Positions 17,213 through 24,494 of a DNA stretch of 36,649 nt are shown here, piece by piece. The DNA lies in assembly GCA_041485845.1 (NCBI GenBank), contig JBGPKH010000010.1, positions 1 through 36,649 on the forward strand, read 5' to 3'. The position numbers and the translations under genes are program-made. Source of the DNA: OMOG01 sp041485845. Lineage in GTDB: Bacteria; Acidobacteriota; Terriglobia; Bryobacterales; Bryobacteraceae. Positions within the stretch are counted from its first letter, which is position 1; each line of letters begins with the position of its first letter. A model generated the notes under the pieces. It did no database searches. It was not told the origin of the DNA and saw only the letters and a program-made list of their open reading frames with translations.

Positions 17213-18109
17213 TCAGCGGGCGATGCCCAGCAAGCCGCGGACGCTTTTGAGCACCTGGGGCCATTCCCTGGAATCCGGATCCAGGAACACGAAGTGTCCG
17301 GCCTGGGACAGCACTACGGTGTGGATCGAATCGCCGGCGCGTTTGGCGGCTTCTTCGTAGGCCGGAGCCTGGGCCGCGAACATGCGGCCCGCGAAAAACT
17401 CCTGCGGCACGCCCAAGGGCAGCATCTCGATGGGAGACGCGTCGCGATAGCGTTTCGGCTGTTCCTCCGGAGTGCCGCCCAGAAGATTGGAGATCACCGG
17501 AGCCCCGCACACCTGGACCTGCAAGGGCAGGGTGGCCTTCAGGTCCGCCGGGCCATCCAGATCGACCACGCCTTTGAGGCGCAGCGGATTCTTCATGTAC
17601 AGTTCGCTGGCGGCGGGAAGCTTCGAACGTCCTGCCAGCCACATCGCCAGGTGGCCTCCCGAGGAATGCCCCATCACGACGACGCGGTTAAGATCCAGCC
17701 GGTTCTCGCGCTCGAGCTCGCGCAAGTAGTCGGTTCCGCGCGCGACGTCGGCGAACGTTCCGGGCCAGCCGCCGCCCGCATTCCCCAATCGCCGGTATTC
17801 CAGATTCCAGGTCGCGATTCCCGACTCGGTCAACGCTGCGGCCAAGGGACGCACCAGGTCCAGCGCGACTGCGCGGTCATCCAGGTTTCCCAGTTTGGAC
17901 GACCAGCACCCACCGTGCACGATCACCACCACCGGATGCGGTCCGCGCCCAGCCGGGATGCGCAGCTCGCCGAATTGCAGCGGGTCGTTGCCGTAGGCGA
18001 TGCGCCGAGCGCCAGGGGCCACGGTCATTTTCAAAAGATCGGCGGGGCTCTTGTTTTGGCCCCAGATTGTGGCGCCCATCAGGAAGAGAAAGAGAGTGCG
18101 TCGGGTCAT
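17213..18109 (-). CDS. Alpha/beta hydrolase, kynurenine-formamidase-like
   Basis: The start is ATG 18109, giving 298 residues with a signal peptide (MTRRTLFLFLMGATIWGQ). The fold signatures are the oxyanion motif HGGCW (65-69), the nucleophile elbow GHSSGG (Ser149) and a late AGHF that supplies the catalytic His. The Asp is probably in FFAGRMFAAQAP or nearby. HGG-x-W is shared by kynurenine formamidases and the BD-FAE/hormone-sensitive-lipase type esterases. Because the protein is exported and no tryptophan-catabolism gene is close, a secreted esterase is at least as likely as kynurenine formamidase. Confidence 0.85.
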   Translation of the reverse strand: MTRRTLFLFLMGATIWGQNKSPADLLKMTVAPGARRIAYGNDPLQFGELRIPAGRGPHPVVVIVHGGCWSSKLGNLDDRAVALDLVRPLAAALTESGIATWNLEYRRLGNAGGGWPGTFADVARGTDYLRELERENRLDLNRVVVMGHSSGGHLAMWLAGRSKLPAASELYMKNPLRLKGVVDLDGPADLKATLPLQVQVCGAPVISNLLGGTPEEQPKRYRDASPIEMLPLGVPQEFFAGRMFAAQAPAYEEAAKRAGDSIHTVVLSQAGHFVFLDPDSREWPQVLKSVRGLLGIAR

Positions 18110-18221
18110 GTTCAGACAGTTTGACACAATGACGCGATCGATGATGAATCCGATTCCACGCCGGCCTCGTATGAACAATTGAACGCAGAGACAATTCAAC
18201 ACCGAAAGGAAATCAAACAAA

Positions 18222-18767
18222 ATGAGACTTTGGAAGACGCTGTCTGTAATTACTCTTGCGGCCGCATCGATCGCAGTTGCCGCGAAGAACCCGATCGTCG
18301 GCGGTCAGGAGATGTTTCCGTCCAGGGACATCGTGGACAATGCCGTAAACTCGGCCGACCACACTACGCTGGTGGCCGCCGTCAAGGCCGCGGGCCTGGT
18401 GGAGACGCTGAAAGGAGCCGGCCCGTTCACGGTGTTCGCGCCCACGAATGAGGCTTTCGCCAAGCTGCCTCTGGGTACCGTGGACACGCTGGTCAAGCCC
18501 GAGAACAAAGAGATGCTGACTAAGATTCTGACCTATCACGTGGTGGCGGGCAGAATGAGCTTTGCGGATCTCAAGAAGCAGGCCAAGGCCGCGGGCGGGA
18601 AGGCTGAGCTGAGGACCGTCAGCGGCGGCAAGCTGTGGGCTATGGTGCACGGCAACCAGATCGTGTTGCACGATGAGAAGAGTGGAATGTCCACCATCAC
18701 ACAGGCCGATGTGTTTCAGTCCAACGGCGTGATTCACGTGATCGACACGGTGGTGATGCCGAATTAA
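18222..18767 (+). CDS. Secreted fasciclin domain protein
   Basis: The 181-residue protein has a signal peptide (MRLWKTLSVITLAAASIAVAA) and one fasciclin (FAS1) domain. The H1 motif is in FTVFAPTNEAFAKLP, the YH motif in ILTYHVVAGRM and the H2 motif in GVIHVIDTVVMPN. Such domains mediate adhesion or matrix binding outside the cell. AAAGGA lies 11 bases before the ATG. A perfect TTGACA at 18121-18126 lies upstream but lacks a good -10 partner. Confidence 0.95.
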   Translation: MRLWKTLSVITLAAASIAVAAKNPIVGGQEMFPSRDIVDNAVNSADHTTLVAAVKAAGLVETLKGAGPFTVFAPTNEAFAKLPLGTVDTLVKPENKEMLTKILTYHVVAGRMSFADLKKQAKAAGGKAELRTVSGGKLWAMVHGNQIVLHDEKSGMSTITQADVFQSNGVIHVIDTVVMPN

Positions 18768-18778
18768 CCGGCTCCCGA

Positions 18779-18883
18779 TCTTTGACGGGCGGCGTGCGGA
18801 TCTTCGGTCAGATGATACAACTCCCCGTACCTGGCTTTCGTGTAGTGCAACAGCTTCCATTCAAGGGTTCCCGATTTGGCGTA
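18779..18883 (-). pseudogene. Relic of a sulfatase C-terminus
   Basis: In one minus-strand frame the gap between the fasciclin and LptA-like genes reads GTLEWKLLHYTKARYGELY followed by HLTEDPH. This closely resembles the tail of type I sulfatases (x-KL-x-x-Y-...-YGELYDL-x-x-DP). No sulfatase catalytic domain precedes it: the frame runs upstream into the LptA-like gene. I read it as about 35 codons left from a deleted sulfatase gene. It fits a strain with fucosidase and hexosaminidase-like genes. The call rests on motif memory only. Confidence 0.5.
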
Positions 18884-18887
18884 TGAT
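18882..18887 (+). promoter_or_regulatory. Candidate -10 element
   Basis: TATGAT in the context GGCGTATGATCGGG ends six bases before ATG 18894, so a transcript starting seven bases downstream would be leaderless or nearly so. No convincing -35 is seen. Confidence 0.35.
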
Positions 18888-18893
18888 CGGGAC

Positions 18894-19238
18894 ATGAGGA
18901 CGATCCTCGCGCTGGCTCTCGCCTGCGGTTCGCTGCTTCTCGCAGGTGACCCGAATGTCAATGCCGATGTCTCCGTGAAAGCCGGCAGCATCGCCAGACA
19001 AGGCCCCGTGCACCAGCTACGCGGCAACGCCGTGCTCGAAACGTCCGCCGTCCTGATTCGGGCGGAAGAAATCGATTTCAACCAGGAGACCAATGAGATC
19101 GAAGCGCATGGCAGCGTGCGCGTGAAGCTCAAAGGCAACCCTTCGTATCTGTTCGTGGACGGAACGAAGCAAAGGGGCTTTCAGCCCTCGCAGAATCTGC
19201 GAAGGCGTCAGCCCAAGATAGTGGAGATCATCAAATAG
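18894..19238 (+). CDS. LptA/OstA-like periplasmic protein
   Basis: From ATG 18894 the 114-residue protein has a signal peptide (MRTILALALACGSLLLAGD). One short OstA-type beta-jellyroll stretch follows (VHQLRGNAVLETSAVLIRAEEIDFNQETNEIEAHGSVRVKLKG). LptA carries lipopolysaccharide across the periplasm; a single small repeat set like this may be a paralogue rather than the main transport protein, since no other lpt gene is nearby. The last 20 or so residues (RGFQPSQNLRRRQPK) are encoded by palindromic repeat DNA at about 19174-19215 and do not look like the family. It converges with the MerR gene. Confidence 0.75.
   Translation: MRTILALALACGSLLLAGDPNVNADVSVKAGSIARQGPVHQLRGNAVLETSAVLIRAEEIDFNQETNEIEAHGSVRVKLKGNPSYLFVDGTKQRGFQPSQNLRRRQPKIVEIIK
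19188..19202. repeat. Palindrome inside the LptA-like 3' end
   Basis: TCGCAGA and TCTGCGA form a perfect 7-bp inverted repeat around a single A. It is flanked by GGGGCTTTCAGCCC on the left and GCGTCAGCCC on the right, a GC-rich palindromic arrangement like a REP element. It lies in coding sequence and codes for the odd tail of the LptA-like protein. Confidence 0.7.
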
Positions 19239-19244
19239 ACGCGC

Positions 19245-19994
19245 CTATTTGCCCTTCCAAATGGCGATCGCCTTTTCCATGTAACGCCACACCTCCGGTT
19301 TCAGAAAAGGCTTCGCCTGCTGCTGGAAGCCGGCGGGCCAGTTGGCCTGGTCGGCATAGAGCCTTCTGACGCCGGCCGCGATCTCGGGGTCCCCGCCGGT
19401 GAATCCTTCCACCAGTTTCATCCAGCGCGCCGCGAGCGCCTGCGCCCGTTCGCCCGCGGGATCTTCTCCCAGTGCGGTCTCCACTTCCGCCATGAGGTCG
19501 GCCCACTGTTTCGACGTGCGCTCCTGAAGCTCGGGGGTCCACTCCTGCCGCCGCGCCTCGATCTTGGCCCTGGCGTCTTCGGCATGATAGTTCAGCATCC
19601 AATCCGTGTTGTCCTGCATTTCGATCACCTCAATGATCTTCTTCAAAAGCGCAGCGTCGGTTTGCTGCCCAGACTTCACCGCCGATTCGGCTTCCCGAAT
19701 GGCGCGGATCGCCCGATCCAGGAGGCGCCGTCTGCCCTCGAGCACCTGGCGCTGCATGCGCAGGGCCTCGGGCAACTCGATCGTCTCCCGTTCCAGCAGG
19801 GTCTTGATCTGCGTCAAAGAGAGTCCGAGGAATTTCAGCGCTACGATCTGCTCCAGACGCTCCAGGTCGCGGACGCAATACAGACGGTAGCCCGCCCCCG
19901 TGCGACCGGGCTTCAGCAGACCCAGGCGATCGTAGTGGTGCAGGGCGCGCACGGTGACGCCCGCCAGTTCCGCGAACTCCTGCGTACGATACAT
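19245..19994 (-). CDS. MerR family regulator with TipAS-like domain
   Basis: Taken from ATG 19994 (MYRTQEFAELAGVTVRALHHYDRLGLLKPGR), this is a 249-residue protein. An N-terminal MerR winged helix is followed by a coiled coil (about 80-125), then a TipAS-type ligand domain (YHAEDARAKIEARRQEWTP...FTGGDPEIAAGVRRLYAD). GTG 20018 is an alternative start with a better ribosome-binding site (AGGAAGGG), which would add eight residues. However, the SD would then lie at the very 5' end of the predicted transcript. TipA-type regulators bind drugs or other hydrophobic ligands and twist long-spacer promoters. A matching operator precedes its own gene (20036-20066). No drug exporter is adjacent, so autoregulation is the only supported target. 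Confidence 0.92.
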   Translation of the reverse strand: MYRTQEFAELAGVTVRALHHYDRLGLLKPGRTGAGYRLYCVRDLERLEQIVALKFLGLSLTQIKTLLERETIELPEALRMQRQVLEGRRRLLDRAIRAIREAESAVKSGQQTDAALLKKIIEVIEMQDNTDWMLNYHAEDARAKIEARRQEWTPELQERTSKQWADLMAEVETALGEDPAGERAQALAARWMKLVEGFTGGDPEIAAGVRRLYADQANWPAGFQQQAKPFLKPEVWRYMEKAIAIWKGK

Positions 19995-20035
19995 CCGGTC
20001 TGCGCCGTTATTCCTCACAGATCCCTTCCTCAAAC

Positions 20036-20066
20036 ATCTTCGAGCCTGACGTTACGTCAGGGTCAA
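20036..20066 (-). promoter_or_regulatory. MerR-type promoter and operator
   Basis: On the minus strand -35 TTGACC (20066-20061) and -10 GAAGAT (20041-20036) are separated by exactly 19 bases, the elongated spacing that MerR activators need. Between and overlapping them is a perfect palindrome, CCTGACGT-T-ACGTCAGG (20045-20061). The predicted start of transcription near 20029 leads into the MerR gene. Autoregulation is inferred from this layout. Confidence 0.85.
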
Positions 20067-20124
20067 GGCCTATTTTTTCATGGCACACCAGCGGCCCCCA
20101 AGCCAAGACACCGCGCGGCTGGAT

Positions 20125-20153
20125 TTCGCACGTGGCCCCCTCGCATGTATGAT
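20125..20153 (+). promoter_or_regulatory. Candidate promoter of the first quinoprotein gene
   Basis: TTCGCA (20125-20130) and TATGAT (20148-20153) are 17 bases apart, 16 bases before the ATG at 20170. The -35 matches consensus at four of six positions. It lies 60-80 bases beyond the MerR operator, so direct control by the MerR protein is not evident. Confidence 0.4.
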
Positions 20154-20169
20154 TGAGCCGAGGCTCTCC

Positions 20170-22020
20170 ATGCGCACTCTGATGACCTTCGTATTCGCCG
20201 GCGCGTTCTCCCTGGCGATCTCCCAGACCAGCGACTGGCCGGCGTACGGCCATGACCCCGGCGGAACCCGCTATTCGCCTCTCACCCAAATCAACGCCAA
20301 GAACGTGTCGAAGCTGCACCGCGCCTGGACGTACCACACCGGCGAGAAAGGCCGGACGTTCGAAACCACGCCGATCGTCGTCGATCACGTCCTTTATTTC
20401 TCGACGCAAAGCCAGCGGATCGTCGCTCTGGAGCCGGAGACCGGAAAGGAGATCTGGACCTACGATCCGAAGTCAGGCGTGACGGACCATCGAGGCGTCT
20501 CCTACTGGCCGGGCGATTCGCGGACGCCCGCACGGATTCTCTTCGGCACGAGCGATGGGCGGCTCATGGCCCTGGACGCCAAGACCGGCAAGCCGGCGAG
20601 CGGGTTCGGGGAGGATGGCGCGATCGATCTCAGGGCCGGCGTCGCGGACAAATTCCCGAGCGCTTCCTACCGTATCAGCTCGCCGCCGGCCATTTACCGC
20701 GACCTGGTGATCGTGGGGCCGTCCACGCAGGAAGGTCCCGCCCTCGGTCCCAGCGGCGATGTGCGAGCTTTCGATGTTCGGTCCGGCAAGCTGGCATGGC
20801 GGTTCCACACGGTGCCCCAACCGGGCGAGCCGGGAAATGAAAGCTGGGGACCGGACGGATGGAAAGATCGTTCCGGCCCCAGCGCGTGGGGCTTTATCAC
20901 GGTGGACCAGGAGCGCGGCATGGTCTTCGTGCCGGTCGGCAATCCCGCGGACAGCTTTTATGGGGGCGACCGCAAGGGGACCAATCTGTATTCGGACTCC
21001 GTAGTGGCGCTGGATGCGGCCACGGGAAAACTCCGCTGGTATTACCAGCTTGTGCACCACGACCTGTTCGATTACGACATGGCCGCTGCCCCGGCGCTGA
21101 TCGAAGTGAAACGCGACGGCAAGACGATTCCCGCGGTCGCCCAGATCACCAAGATGAGTCTGCTCTTCATCCTTGACCGCACGACCGGCAAGCCGGTATT
21201 CGGAGTGGAAGAGCGCACGGTGCCGAAGAGCGACGTGCCCGGAGAAGAGTCGTGGCCCACGCAGCCCTTTCCGCTGAAGCCGCCGCCGCTGGCGCGCATG
21301 ACCATGAAGCGCGAAGACGTCACCAACCGCACTCCGGACGCCGCGCGATTCTGCGGAGAGTGGTTCGATAAGCTGGTCAATCAGGGACCGTACACCCCGA
21401 TCGGTACCAAGCCCTCGCTACGGTTTCCTGGCACGATGGGCGGTGGGAACTGGGGCGGCGTGTCCTACGATCCCAAGGCCGGACTCGTCTTCGTGAACAC
21501 CAGCAGCCTCGGCGGCTTGGGGCAGATGGTGCCCGCCCGCGCGGGCTCGCCCATGCCCTACCGCAACGAGGGCGCCTATGTACGCTTCGTGGACCAGGAC
21601 GGGTATCCGTGCCAGAAACCGCCATGGGGCGAGCTCTCCGCGGTCAACGTGAATACCGGCGACATCGTCTGGAAGGTGCCGCTGGGGAGTTATCCGGCGC
21701 TCGAAGGCTCGGCCTTCGAGAACAAGGGCACGATTAACATGGGCGGCTCGATCGCGACCGCCGGCGGGTTGGTGTTCGTGGGTGCGACCCTGGACGCGCG
21801 TTTCCGCGCGTTCGATTCGCGCACGGGCAAGGAGTTGTGGGTAGGAGAGATTGGGGCCACGGCCGATGCGACACCGATCACGTTTCAGGGCCGCGACGGC
21901 AAACAGTATGTAGTGGTGGCGGCCGGCGGTCCGGGTCGTTTCCGCGGCCTCGGGAACTCGGCCAACGATGCCGGCGACAGCCTGATTGCGTTTTCGTTGC
22001 CGGTGACCGCTGACCGGTAA
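20170..22020 (+). CDS. PQQ-dependent quinoprotein dehydrogenase
   Basis: ATG 20170 gives a 616-residue protein with a signal peptide (MRTLMTFVFAGAFSLAIS) and AGG seven bases upstream. The eight-bladed PQQ propeller is evident from repeated tryptophan-docking motifs: DWPAYGHDPGGTRYSPLTQIN at the start, then VVALDAATGKLRWYYQ, SAVNVNTGDIVWKVPLG and FRAFDSRTGKELWVGEIG. HHDLFDYD and GGNWGGVSYDPKAGLVFVN are family hallmarks. Such enzymes oxidise sugars or alcohols in the periplasm with PQQ and pass electrons to the respiratory chain. It has no haem-binding CxxCH. It resembles the glucose-dehydrogenase side of the family; the actual substrate cannot be read from the sequence. Confidence 0.92.
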   Translation: MRTLMTFVFAGAFSLAISQTSDWPAYGHDPGGTRYSPLTQINAKNVSKLHRAWTYHTGEKGRTFETTPIVVDHVLYFSTQSQRIVALEPETGKEIWTYDPKSGVTDHRGVSYWPGDSRTPARILFGTSDGRLMALDAKTGKPASGFGEDGAIDLRAGVADKFPSASYRISSPPAIYRDLVIVGPSTQEGPALGPSGDVRAFDVRSGKLAWRFHTVPQPGEPGNESWGPDGWKDRSGPSAWGFITVDQERGMVFVPVGNPADSFYGGDRKGTNLYSDSVVALDAATGKLRWYYQLVHHDLFDYDMAAAPALIEVKRDGKTIPAVAQITKMSLLFILDRTTGKPVFGVEERTVPKSDVPGEESWPTQPFPLKPPPLARMTMKREDVTNRTPDAARFCGEWFDKLVNQGPYTPIGTKPSLRFPGTMGGGNWGGVSYDPKAGLVFVNTSSLGGLGQMVPARAGSPMPYRNEGAYVRFVDQDGYPCQKPPWGELSAVNVNTGDIVWKVPLGSYPALEGSAFENKGTINMGGSIATAGGLVFVGATLDARFRAFDSRTGKELWVGEIGATADATPITFQGRDGKQYVVVAAGGPGRFRGLGNSANDAGDSLIAFSLPVTADR

Positions 22021-22053
22021 ATCTCCTTCACCAGTTGCTGCGTGTCGATCAGG
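22021..22053 (-). pseudogene. Tail relic resembling the FAD disulfide reductase C-terminus
   Basis: The minus strand reads CLIDTQQLVKEI here. The true gene at 22764-24065 ends LLIAAQQLVKEL. At DNA level 22022-22052 and 22765-22795 match at most positions in the same orientation. The DUF5678 and retropepsin genes lie exactly between the two copies. It is either a left-over of a duplicated reductase gene or one of two direct repeats created when the pair was inserted. Confidence 0.5.
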
Positions 22054-22490
22054 CACGGAAAATACGGCTGATTTCAAATCCCGGTGGATTGTTGACTGGG
22101 TCGAAGAGCACCGTGAAGTGTTCAAAAAAGCCGTGGCGCCCTAAGGAAGGCCGTGACGGATAGGTTCTCAGAGAAACCAGCGTTGATGGGTATCATTTGT
22201 GTGCCAACGCAGAGCTTGACCTTGTGGTAGTAGACCTCGCCCTTGGCTCCCCCGACGACCCCGCCAAGAAATCCCTTCGCGCCGTCTCTGAGTTTCAACC
22301 CATGGGCTTTTCCGATGTCGGCATGGAAGAGACAAGTACATGAGCCGGAATCCACGATGGCCTCGAATTTCTTCGTCGGGGCGTGACCAATGAGAAGGCT
22401 GACGGTCAGAAAGGGCATCCACGTGACGGATTCTCCGGGTAGTTGCGGGGAAGGCTGGGCGACCGGGAAAACCTTGTAAGCTATGCGCAA
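22049..22490 (-). pseudogene. Retropepsin-like aspartic protease, frameshifted
   Basis: The frame starts at TTG 22490, overlapping the DUF5678 stop by ten bases. It encodes a retropepsin-like domain with the catalytic motif FEAIVDSGSCTCLF (DSG) and the hydrophobic flap region LGGVVGGAKGEVYYHKVKLCVG. As it stands it ends at 22122 (SVTAFLRAPRLF). One T too many in CCTTAGG (22143/22144) throws off the expected ending: removing it gives AFLGRHGFFEHFTVLFD and then NPPGFEISRIFRA to a stop at 22049. This is the usual LGR-x-GFF end of the family. The visible 122-residue product therefore lacks the last strands of the dimer-like fold. Single-base sequencing error is the simplest alternative to a real mutation. 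Confidence 0.8.
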
Positions 22491-22687
22491 GGAGCCAATA
22501 CCATCGGAAGCCAGTTTTCGGGTGTCTTGATGAGCACCGGATCGCTTTCTCCCTCCTGCTCTGCCTTTGCGACGGCTTCGGCATAGGTAGAGCCATGTGC
22601 CACGCATTTGGATTCGTCACTGGAAAGAGCGATCCAGCTATTCGGCGGCGCTTCGCGCAGCAACCGCACTCTCTCTTCAGTAGCCAT
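22481..22687 (-). CDS. DUF5678-like small protein
   Basis: From ATG 22687 (MATEERVRLLREAPPNSWIALSSDESKCVAHGSTYAEAVAKAEQEG) the protein is 68 residues. The pattern 'W-IA-L-S-x-D-E - VAHGxTYAEAV-KAxxxG - PVLIKTPENW' matches the DUF5678 type. This type is often encoded just upstream of a retropepsin-like aspartic protease, as here with a ten-base overlap. GGAGG lies 11 bases before the ATG. GTG 22711 is a possible longer start. Function is unknown; the pairing suggests a toxin-antitoxin-like or substrate-adaptor relation, but nothing here tests that. Confidence 0.7.
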   Translation of the reverse strand: MATEERVRLLREAPPNSWIALSSDESKCVAHGSTYAEAVAKAEQEGESDPVLIKTPENWLPMVLAPCA

Positions 22688-22763
22688 CGTCAAGCTTGCC
22701 TCCGTTTTCACTGGCCGTATTGTGAATCGCCAGCAGATTTCAATGCCGGCTACGTTACCGACA

Positions 22764-24065
22764 CTACAACTCCTTCACCAACTGCTGCGCGGCGATCAGC
22801 AGGGGATCCCAGACGGGGGAAAACGGCGGCGAATAGGCTAAGTCCAGTTGTTCGAATTCTTCCACGCGCAGACGCGATTGCAGGGCGGCGGCGATCACGT
22901 TGATGCGCCCGGCGGCTCCCTCTTCGCCGAGCACGGCGCCCCCCAGCAGGCGGCGCGTCGCGCGGTCGGCCACTAACTCCACGGTAGTCTTGCGGCCCTG
23001 GAAATACCGCGGCCGCGCCTGCGCTTCGATGCGCGCAGCCACCGGTGAGAAGCCTTCCCGGCGCGCCTGCTCCGCCGAGAGGCCGGTAGTAGCGAAGGCC
23101 ATTCCGAAGATGCCCACGATGGAGGTTCCCACGATGCCGCCGAACCGCTCGTGGGCTCCGGCGGCATTCGCGCCCGCCACTCTGCCGGTCTTGTTGGCCG
23201 TGGTGCCCAACGGAATATACGTGGGCCGCCCGGTCACCAGGTGCATCACCTCGGCGCAATCGCCCGCGGCGTACACCCCGGTCAGACTGGTTTCCATACG
23301 CTCGCCGGTGCGGATCGCGCCTGTACGCCCGATCTCGACGCCCGTCGCCGCGGCGATCTCGACATTCGGTCTAAAGCCGGCGGACATCACCACCATGTCG
23401 CACGGAATATCCGCCACGCGATCCGCTGCGATTTCCCGAACGTTCACGCCGCAGCGCAAATCCACGCCGTGATCCTCGAGTTGTTTGCGGACGGCCGCGG
23501 TGATCCACGGCTCGTCGCGCAACAGCATGTTCTGCGACCGCTCCAGCACGGTCACGCGAAGGCCGTGACGGCGCAGCGCGTCCGCGGCTTCCACCCCGAT
23601 GTACCCGCCCCCGATCACTACCCCGCGCTTCGGCCGCTTGTCGCTCAGGAAACCGCGCATGCGCTCGGCATCCTCGATCGTGTGGAGCGTGAAAACGTGC
23701 GGCTGATTCGCGCCGGCCATGCCGGACGTATCGCAGCGCGCGCCGGTCGCGATCACCAGGCGGTCGTAACGCACGCGCCCGCCGGATTCGAGCGTCACCT
23801 CGCGGCGCGGATGGGAAATGGAGACCACCTTCGCGCCGGTGCGCACTTCGATGTTGCGCTCCTTGCGGAAGTATTCGGGCGTGTAGACGATGAGTTGGCT
23901 GGCCTCGCGAACGCGCCCTTCGACAAAATAGGGCAGCCCGCAGGCTCCATACGAAACCACGGGGCCTTTTTCGAGAACCACGATTTCGAGCCGCGGGTCG
24001 ACGCGGCGCGCGCGGGCTGCCGCGCTGAGACCGGCGGCCACGCCTCCGATGACCACCAGTGCCAT
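22764..24065 (-). CDS. FAD-dependent pyridine nucleotide-disulfide oxidoreductase (CoA-disulfide reductase/NADH oxidase type)
   Basis: The 433-residue enzyme has an N-terminal FAD dinucleotide fold (VVIGGVAAGLSAAARARR), and the single redox-active cysteine Cys42 in SYGACGLPYF. It has a second dinucleotide fold for NAD(P)H (GVVIGGGYIGVEAADALRRHGLRVTVLER), the FAD motif VYAAGDCAE, and a C-terminal dimerisation domain. The single Cys with the SYGACGLPY context is that of CoA-disulfide reductase and NADH oxidase/peroxidase relatives. Its ATG lies six bases after the STAS gene stop, and a ferredoxin gene is first in the same operon. An electron-transfer or thiol-redox role coupled to the ferredoxin is plausible. 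Confidence 0.92.
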   Translation of the reverse strand: MALVVIGGVAAGLSAAARARRVDPRLEIVVLEKGPVVSYGACGLPYFVEGRVREASQLIVYTPEYFRKERNIEVRTGAKVVSISHPRREVTLESGGRVRYDRLVIATGARCDTSGMAGANQPHVFTLHTIEDAERMRGFLSDKRPKRGVVIGGGYIGVEAADALRRHGLRVTVLERSQNMLLRDEPWITAAVRKQLEDHGVDLRCGVNVREIAADRVADIPCDMVVMSAGFRPNVEIAAATGVEIGRTGAIRTGERMETSLTGVYAAGDCAEVMHLVTGRPTYIPLGTTANKTGRVAGANAAGAHERFGGIVGTSIVGIFGMAFATTGLSAEQARREGFSPVAARIEAQARPRYFQGRKTTVELVADRATRRLLGGAVLGEEGAAGRINVIAAALQSRLRVEEFEQLDLAYSPPFSPVWDPLLIAAQQLVKEL

Positions 24066-24071
24066 CGGCGC

Positions 24072-24479
24072 CTAGTCCTCTTGTTTCATCTTTTGGACGA
24101 AATCCAAAATATCGAAGGTTTTGAGCTTGCGGTCGGGGTAGTAGCTGTTGACGGCGTCCTGCTCGTCGTTGAAGATCTCAAAAACCGTTGCCAGCTTGGT
24201 CATCACCAACAGCTCGATGTTGCGGCGGTTGAGGTTCAACAGCTTGACGTTGCCGCCGTTCCTGCGCAGGCTGGTGGCGGACATGACGAGAGCGCCCAGA
24301 CCCGTGCTATCGATGTAATCGACGCGTTTCAGATTCAGCGTCACGTTCTTGCTGCCCGCGGCGACGAGAGCGGCGATCTTCTCGCGCAACGCGGACGCTT
24401 CCGGGCCGGCGGTGACGCGGCCATCGAGATCGACGATGGTAACGCCTTCTCGTTCGTGCTGTTGGATGTCGAGGGCCAT
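24072..24479 (-). CDS. STAS domain anti-anti-sigma factor
   Basis: The 135-residue protein has the STAS fold (IVDLDGRVTAGPEASALREKI) and the phosphorylation loop DSTGLGALV with Ser58. In SpoIIAA-type antagonists this serine is phosphorylated by an anti-sigma kinase. A tail of about 30 residues after the domain (DEQDAVNSYYPDRKLKTFDILDFVQKMKQED) is longer than in the smallest family members. No anti-sigma kinase or sigma factor is in this window. Its place between a ferredoxin and an FAD reductase gene is unusual. Confidence 0.93.
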   Translation of the reverse strand: MALDIQQHEREGVTIVDLDGRVTAGPEASALREKIAALVAAGSKNVTLNLKRVDYIDSTGLGALVMSATSLRRNGGNVKLLNLNRRNIELLVMTKLATVFEIFNDEQDAVNSYYPDRKLKTFDILDFVQKMKQED

Positions 24480-24494
24480 AACGGGAGCGGCGGA

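Noticed and set aside
18121..18149. Promoter with perfect TTGACA before the fasciclin gene
   Set aside because: No acceptable -10 is found 16-18 bases downstream, so a -35 alone is not enough.
18764..19138. Complete minus-strand gene across the LptA-like gene
   Set aside because: Only the last 35 codons look like protein (sulfatase tail); the rest is antisense to the LptA-like gene.
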